Below, piece after piece: positions 1 to 6,434 of a DNA stretch of 6,565 nt. Position numbers and translations under genes: made by a program. The stretch is from Treponema sp. (GTDB lineage Bacteria; Spirochaetota; Spirochaetia; Treponematales; Treponemataceae): the NCBI GenBank assembly GCA_017622055.1, contig JAGARY010000027.1:1-6565 (forward strand). The letters run 5' to 3'. The stretch's first letter is position 1. Each line of letters starts with the position of its first letter. The notes beneath the pieces were generated by a model that did no database searches, was not told the origin of the DNA, and saw only the letters and a list, made by a program, of their open reading frames with translations.

Positions 1-990
1 GATGAAAATATTATTGACGCATTAAAAAAAGCACGTCGCAATATTTCTTATGCAGCAGCACTTGATAAATCTTTAAATTCTATTAATGAAAGAATTGAAG
101 CATCTTTTTATGAATTGTCTGATATTTCTGAAGAAATTTCTTCGTATATGCAAAAGTTGGTTTTTGATCCTGCAAGACTTGAAGAAGTTCATAATCGACT
201 TTCGTTGATTTATAATTTAAAAAAGAAATATGCTTCTTCTGTTAATGCTCCATTAAAAGAAGTTTTTGATTATTTTGAAAATGCCCAAAAATTCCTTGAA
301 GAAAACTCTAACGGAAACGATGCTAAACAAAAATTAGCAACTGAAATTAAACAATTAGAAAAGGAAATTTTAATAAAAGCCGAAGATATTTCTTCAAAAC
401 GAAAAGCTTGTGCAAGTCAATTGGAAAAAGAAGTTGATTCAATTTTAGTTAATCTTGGAATGAGTGGCACAACTTTTGGAGTTAGCATAAAAGAAAAATC
501 TGGCTCAGAAGTTGAACAAAAATGTGGTCCTTATGGTAAAGATGATATTGAATTTTTGATTAGTGCAAATCCTGGTAATCCTCTTTTGCCTTTGGCTAAA
601 ATTGCATCTGGTGGTGAATTGTCTCGTGTTATGTTGGCACTAAAAACAATTTTTGCAAAATCAGATTCAGTTGGAACTTTAATTTTTGATGAAATTGATA
701 CAGGAATTGGTGGTGAAATTGCTGTTTCTGTAGGAAATCATATTAAAAAATTAGCATTACAAAGACAAATTTTCTGTATTACACACCTAGCGAGTATTGC
801 AGTTTATGCCGATAATCAAATAAAGATAGAAAAAAGCGTGTCTGGTGGTGTTACTGCCTCTAATGTTCATGTTGTTGTTGGTGAAGAAAGGGTTCAAGAA
901 ATTGCTAGAATGTTGTCGGGAGATTCAAGTTCATCAGAGTCTATGGAACATGCCAGAACTATGCTTAATAAATTTGGCGGAGGATTGTAA
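1..990 (+). CDS. recN: DNA repair protein RecN, C-terminal part (5' end outside window)
   Basis: RecN is a cytoplasmic SMC-like ATPase that acts at double-strand breaks in recombinational repair. The frame is open from base 1, so the gene starts upstream; 329 codons are present of a family that usually has about 550-570. Residues 1-145 of the fragment are the charged coiled-coil arm, including the RecN-typical stretch DPARLEEVHNRL followed by LKKKY. The ATP-binding head follows: the ABC signature SGGELSR at fragment residues 203-209, Walker B with catalytic Glu in IFDEID at 228-233 (D230, E231), and the switch histidine of THLASIA at residue 262. The Walker A half lies outside the window. The TTG at 115 is an internal Leu codon, not a start. 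The stop codon overlaps the start of the next gene, so the two are probably cotranscribed and translationally coupled. Assignment is secure from the motifs and their order. Confidence 0.96.
   Translation, partial: DENIIDALKKARRNISYAAALDKSLNSINERIEASFYELSDISEEISSYMQKLVFDPARLEEVHNRLSLIYNLKKKYASSVNAPLKEVFDYFENAQKFLEENSNGNDAKQKLATEIKQLEKEILIKAEDISSKRKACASQLEKEVDSILVNLGMSGTTFGVSIKEKSGSEVEQKCGPYGKDDIEFLISANPGNPLLPLAKIASGGELSRVMLALKTIFAKSDSVGTLIFDEIDTGIGGEIAVSVGNHIKKLALQRQIFCITHLASIAVYADNQIKIEKSVSGGVTASNVHVVVGEERVQEIARMLSGDSSSSESMEHARTMLNKFGGGL
979..983 (+). promoter_or_regulatory. Strong Shine-Dalgarno GGAGG for the 990 gene, inside the recN end
   Basis: GGAGG lies six bases before the ATG at 990, within the last codons of recN (Gly-Gly-Gly-Leu). 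It supports the ATG at 990 as the true start although it overlaps the recN stop by one base (TAATG). It is the best ribosome binding site on the plus strand of this AT-rich window. Confidence 0.8.
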
Positions 991-1793
991 TGGCAAAAAT
1001 TTCAGAAGAGACAAGATTACACTTTGCAGAAGTAATTAAACCTTATAAGGAAAAAATCACTTTAACAATTGAAAAAGAAAAGACAATGTTAAACGGTATG
1101 CATGAAGGCGATGTTGATTTATGTTTTAAAAAATTGCTTTTGTGTGATGATATGATTTATGTTGCAACTTTGTGGATGGCTCAAAACAGTCTTTCTTTAA
1201 AACTAATGGAAGTAAAAAATAATGATGCGTTAAATGATGCAAGAAAAGTTTTGTACAAAGCAATTATTTATTTGGAAGAAATTGTTACAAATACAATTGA
1301 TATTGCTTATTCAGATTTATATCCTTATCATGAATCAATTTCTTCTATTCACATAAAAAGACGGTATGATATTGTAAAAAAACTTGGTTTGGCAATTAGT
1401 ATGCTAAAAGAAGCTTTTGGTGATAATAGTAAATGGAAATGGTCTTTTGTTGAATTAGAAGGTCGATTTGCAACTGTTGCAAAAAATCTGATTGATATGA
1501 AAAGTGCAGTAAAAGATTATTTCGATCCAAGAGCAGAAGATTATGAAACAACTGTTTTATATATGAGAACAATTATTCGTCTTTTGAATGAATCTGCAAC
1601 TGCATATCGTGATAAATATGAACTTTCTACACGTCGTATTGATGATATGCGAAACGGAATAAAATATCTTTTGGCCTTGCGTAAACTTTATCTTGCAATT
1701 AGTGATTCTACAAATGCAGAAGAAGTTAAGAAAAAAGCTCTTGTTTGGAAAGATAAAATGGATTCTGACCACAAATCTGGTTTAAGCAACTAA
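990..1793 (+). CDS. Unrecognised 267-residue helical cytoplasmic protein downstream of recN
   Basis: I do not recognise this family and assign no function. The protein has no signal peptide, no obvious membrane segment and no nucleotide-binding or metal motif. The residues suggest an almost entirely alpha-helical fold: amphipathic Lys/Glu-rich stretches at about 5-35, 42-75, 78-108, 120-145, 153-178, 183-208 and 212-255, separated by short breaks such as the Tyr/Pro turn near 110-114 and the aromatic segment SKWKWSF at 147-153. Two Cys (45 and 52) are seven residues apart, too few to argue for a metal site. The last two helices, around LLALRKLYLAISD at 227-239, look loosely like a helical repeat, but I cannot confirm a TPR. 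The start is firm: ATG at 990 has GGAGG six bases upstream and overlaps the recN stop. That coupling suggests coordinated production with RecN but does not prove a repair role. The next gene follows after 33 bases. Confidence 0.85.
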   Translation: MAKISEETRLHFAEVIKPYKEKITLTIEKEKTMLNGMHEGDVDLCFKKLLLCDDMIYVATLWMAQNSLSLKLMEVKNNDALNDARKVLYKAIIYLEEIVTNTIDIAYSDLYPYHESISSIHIKRRYDIVKKLGLAISMLKEAFGDNSKWKWSFVELEGRFATVAKNLIDMKSAVKDYFDPRAEDYETTVLYMRTIIRLLNESATAYRDKYELSTRRIDDMRNGIKYLLALRKLYLAISDSTNAEEVKKKALVWKDKMDSDHKSGLSN

Positions 1794-1826
1794 TTTTTTA
1801 CTTTTAATACAAAATACGAGATAACT

Positions 1827-3047
1827 ATGGAAAAAAAATTTGCTCATAAAATTTTTGAAGGATTTTCAATTCAGCGTTGGAATGATTTAATTCGTCCTTT
1901 TGATATGGTAGAAATGGATAAAGCCGCTGAAAAAATGGTGTTGGCATACATTATTGGAAAATTTGAAGAAAATAAAGGAAATAAAATAGATTGGATTTGG
2001 ATAATTTATGCTTCTTTGTTTGATTTACTAAAAAAAATTGCTTTATGTGATATAAAAGCTCCAATTCAACAAATGCTTAAAAAGGAGTATCCAGAAGAAT
2101 ATTTGCGTTTGAATGAATGGGTTTTAAATCAATACAAAACTTTGCTTTCTGATGAAAAGCTTTTTTCTAAATTTACAATTTATTTTGGGCAAAACGCTGG
2201 TTCTTTTTCTATTCCTGATGAATTAAAAACCACGGTTCGGGTATATAGGGCTGCACATAAATTTTCTTCTATTCGTGAATTACAAATGATTTCTGTTGTA
2301 AATGAAAAAGAACGTTTAGGTTCAATTGATAAAGAATTGCAAGCAGAAATTCAACCATATCTTGATTTAGAAGGATTACAAAAATTAATAACACATCAAA
2401 AAGCATTTGATTTTTTGTTAAAAATTGAACAGTTGCGTTTTCAAACAAGGTGGAATCAAACACCAAGAGTTCCACAAACTTCAGTTTTAGGTCATTGCTT
2501 CTTTGTTGCAATTATGACTTTGCTATTGGGACGGGAATCGAATCCTCAAATGTGCGAAAAAAGGGTAATTAATAACTTTTTTAGTGCTTTGTTCCATGAT
2601 TTACCAGAAGCAGTTACAAGAGATATTATTTCTCCTGTAAAACAAGCAACAGATGACTTACCAAATATTGTTAAAAAAATTGAAAATGAAATTGTCAATA
2701 AAGAATTAGTTCCCTTGATGGAAGATTTTTTTGTACAAGAAATAATTGATTTTACAAGCGATGAATTTTCTAACAGAATAAAAGATGCCGACGGAAATGT
2801 TGTAAATGTTTCTTGGGAAGAATTAAACCAAAAATATAATGAAGAAAAGTATTTTCCAATTGACGGAAGACTTGTTCGTATTGCAGATCATCTTTCTGCT
2901 TTAATGGAAGCTGATATTTCTATAAAACATGGAATAACTTCTGTTCATTTGCAAAATGGAAGAGATGGACTTTTATATTCTTATAAAGAAGATGAAATAA
3001 TAAACGGAATAAATGTATATAATTTATTTCATGATATTGTTTCTTAA
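1827..3047 (+). CDS. HD-superfamily phosphohydrolase, YfbR-like C-terminal domain with degenerate N-terminal copy
   Basis: The C-terminal half (residues about 200-365 of 406) matches the YfbR/HD_2 type of HD hydrolase, metal-dependent enzymes that in E. coli YfbR dephosphorylate deoxynucleoside 5'-monophosphates. All expected landmarks are visible: R208-W209 (substrate pocket in YfbR), H223, H257-D258, E261 and D266 in HDLPEAVTRDIISPVK (compare YfbR HDASEVLTGDLPTPVK), and D354 in RIADHLSALME. This domain therefore looks catalytically intact. YfbR itself has about 200 residues; the extra N-terminal 200 residues here appear to be a second, inactivated HD domain (listed separately). No signal peptide is seen, so it is probably cytoplasmic. 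The ATG at 1827 has only a weak GAG six bases upstream and lies 33 bases after the preceding stop, with no hairpin between, so it is likely in the recN transcription unit. The substrate is unproven: a nucleotide pool role is inferred from YfbR, and other HD_2 proteins could act on different phosphates. Confidence 0.88.
   Translation: MEKKFAHKIFEGFSIQRWNDLIRPFDMVEMDKAAEKMVLAYIIGKFEENKGNKIDWIWIIYASLFDLLKKIALCDIKAPIQQMLKKEYPEEYLRLNEWVLNQYKTLLSDEKLFSKFTIYFGQNAGSFSIPDELKTTVRVYRAAHKFSSIRELQMISVVNEKERLGSIDKELQAEIQPYLDLEGLQKLITHQKAFDFLLKIEQLRFQTRWNQTPRVPQTSVLGHCFFVAIMTLLLGRESNPQMCEKRVINNFFSALFHDLPEAVTRDIISPVKQATDDLPNIVKKIENEIVNKELVPLMEDFFVQEIIDFTSDEFSNRIKDADGNVVNVSWEELNQKYNEEKYFPIDGRLVRIADHLSALMEADISIKHGITSVHLQNGRDGLLYSYKEDEIINGINVYNLFHDIVS
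1875..2279 (+). other. Degenerate HD domain (residues 17-151 of the HD protein), internal protein duplication
   Basis: Residues 17-84 align without a gap to 208-275 of the same protein (offset 191), with 13 identities of 68 by hand count. Shared landmarks are RWN at 17-19/208-210, R23/R214, LF at 64-65/255-256, D75-I76/D266-I267 and P79/P270. A second block, residues 138-151, aligns with 348-361 (R, R, A, S and E identical). At the metal positions the N-terminal copy has K32 for H223, D66 for H257, L67 for D258 and H144 for D354, and K70 replaces E261. It should not bind the usual metal. This is read from hand alignment, not a profile search. Confidence 0.65.
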
Positions 3048-3107
3048 ACTTGCTTTTTGTTTTAATAATGAATGAAGTTTTTTTATTTTTCATCCGATAA
3101 TCTACTT

Positions 3108-4028
3108 ATGAATAAATTTAAATTAAATAAAAAATTATTACTTAGTGTTTCTTTATTTTTCTCTTTGATTTTTTTGTTTGCTGACAGTTCTTATAAAGTT
3201 CAAAAAGGCGATACGTTATATTCAATTAGTAAAAAATTTCAAATTACAGTTCAAGAATTAAGAGCTGCAAACAATTTATCTGAAAATGATGTAATTAAAG
3301 CAGGACAAAACTTAGTAATTCCAACTGCAGATATTTCAAATGCTGTTTCACTAAATTCAAGCAATAAAAATCAAAAAGTTGATAGTAATATAAAAACTTC
3401 AACTCATATTGTACAAAAAGGTGAAACTTTATATAGAATTGCTAAAAATAACAATATGTCTGTTTCTGAACTTTTGCTTTTAAATAATCTTGATTCTTCT
3501 TTTGTGATTAAAGTAGGGCAAAAATTAAAAGTAAGAGATGATTCTGTGTCTGCAAACGTAAATGTTGCAAAAAAAGACGATTCTACAAATAATTCAGAAA
3601 AAAGTGTAACATCAGAATATTTGGCTCCAGCTCCAGATACAAGAACTTATGGAAATACAATTCAAGCAGATAAAAGCACTGTTTGGCCATTAAAGAATCC
3701 AAAAGTTACTTATGTTAAGGGAAAAGTTTCTGGCGTTCAACTTGTTGGAAATAAAAACGAAACTGTAAATTGTATTATGGCCGGAACTGTTATGTATGTT
3801 GGTGTTTACCGAGGTTTTGGACAAGTTTTGTTTGTTCAATCACAAACTGGTTTAATTTATGCTTATACAGGTTTAGGTACAATTGATGTTAAGAAAGGTG
3901 ATTATGTAGGTTCTGGTAATAAATTAGGAACTGCAGGAGTAGATCCAATTACTAATAAAAATCAGATTACATTCATGGTTTTCCAAAATGGTCAACCAAT
4001 TGATCCTGCAAAAGCTCCTAGAAACTAA
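3108..4028 (+). CDS. Exported protein with two LysM repeats and a degenerate LytM/M23-like domain
   Basis: From the ATG at 3108 the protein has 306 residues. Residues 1-25 form a classical Sec signal peptide: basic NKFKLNKK, a hydrophobic LLLSVSLFFSLIFLF core and probable cleavage after FLFA. There is no lipobox Cys, so it should be periplasmic or wall-associated. Two LysM repeats, which bind peptidoglycan N-acetylglucosamine chains, occupy 29-72 (YKVQKGDTLYSIS) and 100-142 (HIVQKGETLYRIA). A Ser/Asn/Lys-rich linker covers 143-190. Residues 192-301 have the LytM/M23 layout (VWPLK, MAGTVMYVG, GFGQVLFV, VKKGDYVGSG, GQPIDP), but the HxxxD and HxH zinc ligands are absent. The overall plan resembles NlpD-type factors that activate cell-wall amidases rather than active endopeptidases; that role is inferred. 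An ATG at 3072 adds 12 residues in frame. Neither start has a good Shine-Dalgarno; 3108 is chosen because it gives a normal-length signal peptide. Confidence 0.87.
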   Translation: MNKFKLNKKLLLSVSLFFSLIFLFADSSYKVQKGDTLYSISKKFQITVQELRAANNLSENDVIKAGQNLVIPTADISNAVSLNSSNKNQKVDSNIKTSTHIVQKGETLYRIAKNNNMSVSELLLLNNLDSSFVIKVGQKLKVRDDSVSANVNVAKKDDSTNNSEKSVTSEYLAPAPDTRTYGNTIQADKSTVWPLKNPKVTYVKGKVSGVQLVGNKNETVNCIMAGTVMYVGVYRGFGQVLFVQSQTGLIYAYTGLGTIDVKKGDYVGSGNKLGTAGVDPITNKNQITFMVFQNGQPIDPAKAPRN

Positions 4029-4035
4029 TTAGTTT
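4022..4035. repeat. 14-bp perfect palindrome spanning two convergent stop codons
   Basis: AAACTAATTAGTTT equals its own reverse complement and covers the plus-strand stop (4026-4028) and part of the minus-strand stop (4034-4036). As RNA it could fold only a 5-bp A/T-rich stem with an AATT loop. The plus-strand transcript continues into a T-rich stretch, so it may be a weak bidirectional terminator, but the stem is too weak to call one. Confidence 0.35.
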
Positions 4036-4600
4036 ATTTTCTAATTTCTGTACATTTTAGAAAAAGTTGACGACAAGTTTCTGCATCATCAAAGGCTCTG
4101 TGTGAAGAGCCTTTATCTATTTTAAAATAATCTGCAAGAAAATCTAATTTATGTTTTTCTAATTCTGGAAATGCCCATTTTGAATATTGTAAAGTATCAA
4201 TAACTTTGTTTTTTGTTGATTCAAAACCTGCATTTTCACATTCTGCGTTTAAAAAGTTTAAATCAAATTGAGCATTGTGGGCAATTAAGATTGTATCTTT
4301 AATCATTTCAAGAAAATCTGGTAAATGACAACCAATTGTTTTACAACAATCTACCATATCTTGCTGGATGTTTGTTAATTGAGAAATAAAGTAGGGGATT
4401 TTGCAATTTGGATTAAACAACTGAGAATAAGTTTGAATAATTCCATCTTTAGAAAACTTTATTGCACCAATTTCCAAGATTTTACAATTCGTTGGGGAAA
4501 GTCCAGTTGTTTCTGTATCAAAAACAGTAAAAACTGCACCTTCTTCGTAAAGAAGGTGCAGTTTCTTAAAATCCTTTAGAATTTTATTTTGACGCTTCAT
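4034..4600 (-). CDS. DEDDh 3'-5' exonuclease, DnaQ/RNase T superfamily
   Basis: A stand-alone exonuclease that should remove nucleotides from 3' ends of DNA or RNA with two metal ions. All five catalytic residues are visible in the 188-residue protein: D28 and E30 in FDTETTGLSP (Exo I), D113 in IAHNAQFDLNFL (Exo II), and H167 and D172 in SSHRAFDDAE (Exo III). The protein ends about 16 residues after Exo III, so it lacks the C-terminal tail by which the polymerase III epsilon subunit binds alpha; a repair or RNA-processing exonuclease is at least as likely as dnaQ, so no symbol is given. The ATG at 4600 overlaps the upstream pgcA gene by 17 bases. An in-frame TTG precedes it at 4603, and no Shine-Dalgarno is seen before either. 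About 23 residues precede the Exo I strand, more than usual, and they are encoded across a terminator-like hairpin, so the exact start is uncertain. Confidence 0.9.
   Translation of the reverse strand: MKRQNKILKDFKKLHLLYEEGAVFTVFDTETTGLSPTNCKILEIGAIKFSKDGIIQTYSQLFNPNCKIPYFISQLTNIQQDMVDCCKTIGCHLPDFLEMIKDTILIAHNAQFDLNFLNAECENAGFESTKNKVIDTLQYSKWAFPELEKHKLDFLADYFKIDKGSSHRAFDDAETCRQLFLKCTEIRK
4531..4564 (-). terminator. Intrinsic terminator for pgcA, located inside the exonuclease coding sequence
   Basis: A perfect 15-bp inverted repeat (4531-4545 with 4550-4564) with a 4-base loop. On the minus strand the stem has a core of CTGCACCTTCTT paired with AAGAAGGTGCAG, and the transcript then reads TTTTTACTGTTTTT, counting the T's at the stem base. 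It begins 19 bases past the pgcA stop, the usual place for a Rho-independent terminator. It is unusual in lying within codons 13-24 of the exonuclease reading frame. On the plus strand the tail is the weaker TTTCTT, so termination of antisense transcripts from the convergent plus-strand gene is possible. Confidence 0.72.
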
Positions 4601-6329
4601 CAATTATTTTTTGAATATCTCTTGTAATTCCATCACAAAGGGCACCGGCTTTTACTTTTGCATCTGCATACCAAGCATCTGAACCGTCTCCTGCAGGAAT
4701 CATTGAGTTGATATAGAATTTGATTTTTGGTTCTGTTCCAGAAGGTCTAGCACTTACAATTGTTCCACTTTCAAGATAGAACTGTAATACGTTGCTCTTT
4801 GGTAATTCTGGATCTGCTAAACAGTCTCTAACTTTTACAACATTTTCACCACCAAGAGTTTTTGGAGGATTTGCACGCATAGAACTCATCATAGCTTTCA
4901 TTGTTTCGCTACCAGAAGCTCCTGGGAAGTTTTGAGAAATTGCTCTGTCTTCAAAGTATCCAAATTCTTTGTATAAATCATCAAGGTGTTCAAGAAGACT
5001 CTTACCTTGTGAACGCCAGTAAAGAATCATTTCTGCACACATTGCAGCGGCACTTACACCGTCTTTATCCATTACTTCAGTTTCTACTTTGTATCCGTAA
5101 CTTTCTTCAAGACCAAATACGTAAGAAGCAGAGTTGTCTTTTTCAAAGTTTGCTTCAACTGCTGCAATCCATTTAAAACCTGTTAAACATTCTAACATTT
5201 TTACACCATGTTTTTTACAGATGTAATCACCAAATGGTGAAGTAACAATAGAACGAATTACAGTTGGATTTACAGGCATTTTTCCAAGTTCTTTTCTTGA
5301 AAGCAAGATGTAATCAATGAGTAATGCACCCATTTGATTTCCACTTAACAATACAAAGTTTCCGTCTTTGTCTGGGAATGCTGTACCAAATCTGTCTGAA
5401 TCTGGGTCTGTAGCCATAACACCGTCTGCTTTCTCTTTTTTAGCCAATTCAACAGCTAAAGTTAAAGCTGGTTTTTCTTCTGGGTTTGGTTTTTCTACAG
5501 TAGGGAAGTTTCCATCTGGTTCTCTTTGTTCAGGAACTGTAATAATATTTAATCCTAAGTCTCCAAGAACTTTTTCTACGTGCATTGCACCTGTTCCGTG
5601 AAGTGGTGTGTAAACAATGCGAACATCTTTTGCTTTTTCTTTGATTAATTCTGGACGGAAAAGTTGTGCTTTACACATATCCCAGAATTTATCATCAATT
5701 TCTTTGTCAATCATAACTAATTTTCCGCTAGCAAGTGCTTCTTCTTTAGTCATAGATTTTACTTCAGAAACTTTGTTTACTTCTTCAATAATTCCTTTGT
5801 CATGAGGTTCAATAACTTGTGCTCCGTCGTCCCAATATGCTTTGTATCCGTTGTACATTCTTGGGTTGTGTGAAGCTGTTACTACAACACCAGTTTGTGC
5901 TTTTAATTGGCGAATTGCAAATGATAATTCTGGAGTTGGGCGTAATCCACTGAATAAATATGCTTTAATACCGTTTGCTGCAAAAATTAATGCTGTTGCT
6001 TCTGCAAATACGTCTGAATTTAAGCGGCTATCGTAAGCAATAACTGCACTTAAAGTTCCGTCTTTTGCTTTTTCTGGGAAAGCTTTTAAAACATAATTTG
6101 CAAGACCTTGTGTTGCCATGTTGATTTCAAGAGTGTTCATACGGTTTGTACCACCACCCATAATTCCACGCAAACCACCAGTTCCAAATTCTAATGTTTG
6201 GTAAAAGCGATCTTCAAGTTCAGCGAAATCTTCTTTTTCAATTAATTCTTTAATTTCGTTACTGAATCTTTCGTCTTTTTCTGCCGCAATGTATTCTTGT
6301 GCTCTTTTTAAGATTTCTGATTTATCCAT
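4584..6329 (-). CDS. pgcA: Phosphoglucomutase, PgcA-type alpha-D-phosphohexomutase
   Basis: Cytoplasmic enzyme interconverting glucose 1-phosphate and glucose 6-phosphate, linking glycolysis with glycogen and envelope sugar nucleotides. The 581 residues contain the four phosphohexomutase landmarks in order: the N-terminal phosphate loop region FGTGGLRG at 48-55; the active-site phosphoserine S153 in TASHNP at 151-156; the metal loop DPDSDR at 308-313; the sugar-binding GLEES at 406-410; and the C-terminal phosphate-binding RPSGTEP at 528-534. Stretches such as LRPTPELSFA and LPKSNVLQF closely resemble Bacillus subtilis PgcA, which has the same length. Some relatives also accept mannose phosphates or act as phosphopentomutases, so specificity is inferred. 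The ATG at 6329 has AGGAA upstream with a 6-base spacer. Codon choice differs from the plus-strand genes, with more C-ending codons (for example AAC for Asn), consistent with high expression. The 3' end overlaps the exonuclease start. Confidence 0.94.
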   Translation of the reverse strand: MDKSEILKRAQEYIAAEKDERFSNEIKELIEKEDFAELEDRFYQTLEFGTGGLRGIMGGGTNRMNTLEINMATQGLANYVLKAFPEKAKDGTLSAVIAYDSRLNSDVFAEATALIFAANGIKAYLFSGLRPTPELSFAIRQLKAQTGVVVTASHNPRMYNGYKAYWDDGAQVIEPHDKGIIEEVNKVSEVKSMTKEEALASGKLVMIDKEIDDKFWDMCKAQLFRPELIKEKAKDVRIVYTPLHGTGAMHVEKVLGDLGLNIITVPEQREPDGNFPTVEKPNPEEKPALTLAVELAKKEKADGVMATDPDSDRFGTAFPDKDGNFVLLSGNQMGALLIDYILLSRKELGKMPVNPTVIRSIVTSPFGDYICKKHGVKMLECLTGFKWIAAVEANFEKDNSASYVFGLEESYGYKVETEVMDKDGVSAAAMCAEMILYWRSQGKSLLEHLDDLYKEFGYFEDRAISQNFPGASGSETMKAMMSSMRANPPKTLGGENVVKVRDCLADPELPKSNVLQFYLESGTIVSARPSGTEPKIKFYINSMIPAGDGSDAWYADAKVKAGALCDGITRDIQKIIDEASK

Positions 6330-6335
6330 ATTTAT

Positions 6336-6340
6336 TTCCT
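6336..6340 (-). promoter_or_regulatory. Shine-Dalgarno AGGAA for pgcA
   Basis: On the minus strand AAGGAAATAAATATG precedes the pgcA coding sequence, leaving six bases between AGGAA and the ATG at 6329. It fixes the start of pgcA. Confidence 0.7.
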
Positions 6341-6362
6341 TATAAAAAAATATTGCTAGTGA

Positions 6363-6368
6363 AGTATA
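6363..6368 (-). promoter_or_regulatory. Possible -10 element (TATACT) for pgcA
   Basis: In the 105-base AT-rich spacer upstream of pgcA the minus strand reads TATACT about 33 bases before the start codon, overlapping a second candidate TATTAT (6366-6371). I could not find a good -35 box at the standard distance. In such AT-rich DNA a -10-like hexamer is expected by chance, so this is only a candidate. The rest of the spacer (6330-6434) shows T-runs and a weak 6-bp A/T stem (6411-6416 with 6423-6428) but no convincing terminator. Confidence 0.25.
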
Positions 6369-6434
6369 ATAAAAAATACTAAAAAATAGAAGTAATTTAA
6401 GTAAAATAAAGTAAAAAATGTATTTTACAAAATC

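Noticed and set aside
115..117. TTG as a possible start of the recN reading frame
   Set aside because: The frame is open back to base 1 and the upstream codons read as RecN coiled coil, so this is an internal Leu codon of a gene cut by the window edge.
845..1039. Small open frame across the recN/267-residue gene junction
   Set aside because: It lies in another frame within two well-supported genes and has no ribosome binding site or recognisable content.
1557..2511. Minus-strand open frames of 71 and 80 codons opposite the unknown and HD genes
   Set aside because: Phe/Ile/Leu-rich translations typical of the reverse of AT-rich coding DNA; no start signals and no motif.
3018..3023. Perfect TATAAT hexamer near the end of the HD gene as promoter for the LysM gene
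   Set aside because: No -35 hexamer at a suitable distance, and such hexamers are common by chance in this AT-rich coding sequence.
4379..4579. Plus-strand open frame opposite the exonuclease
   Set aside because: Antisense shadow; the minus-strand frame carries all five DEDDh catalytic residues.
4901..6036. Several plus-strand open frames of 60-90 codons opposite pgcA
   Set aside because: They are antisense to a certain gene, Ser/Leu-rich as expected for reverse-frame shadows, and lack Shine-Dalgarno sites.
6411..6428. GTAAAA/TTTTAC inverted repeat after the upstream mutase stop as a terminator
   Set aside because: The stem is six base pairs and almost all A/T, too weak for an intrinsic terminator; low-complexity spacer explains it.
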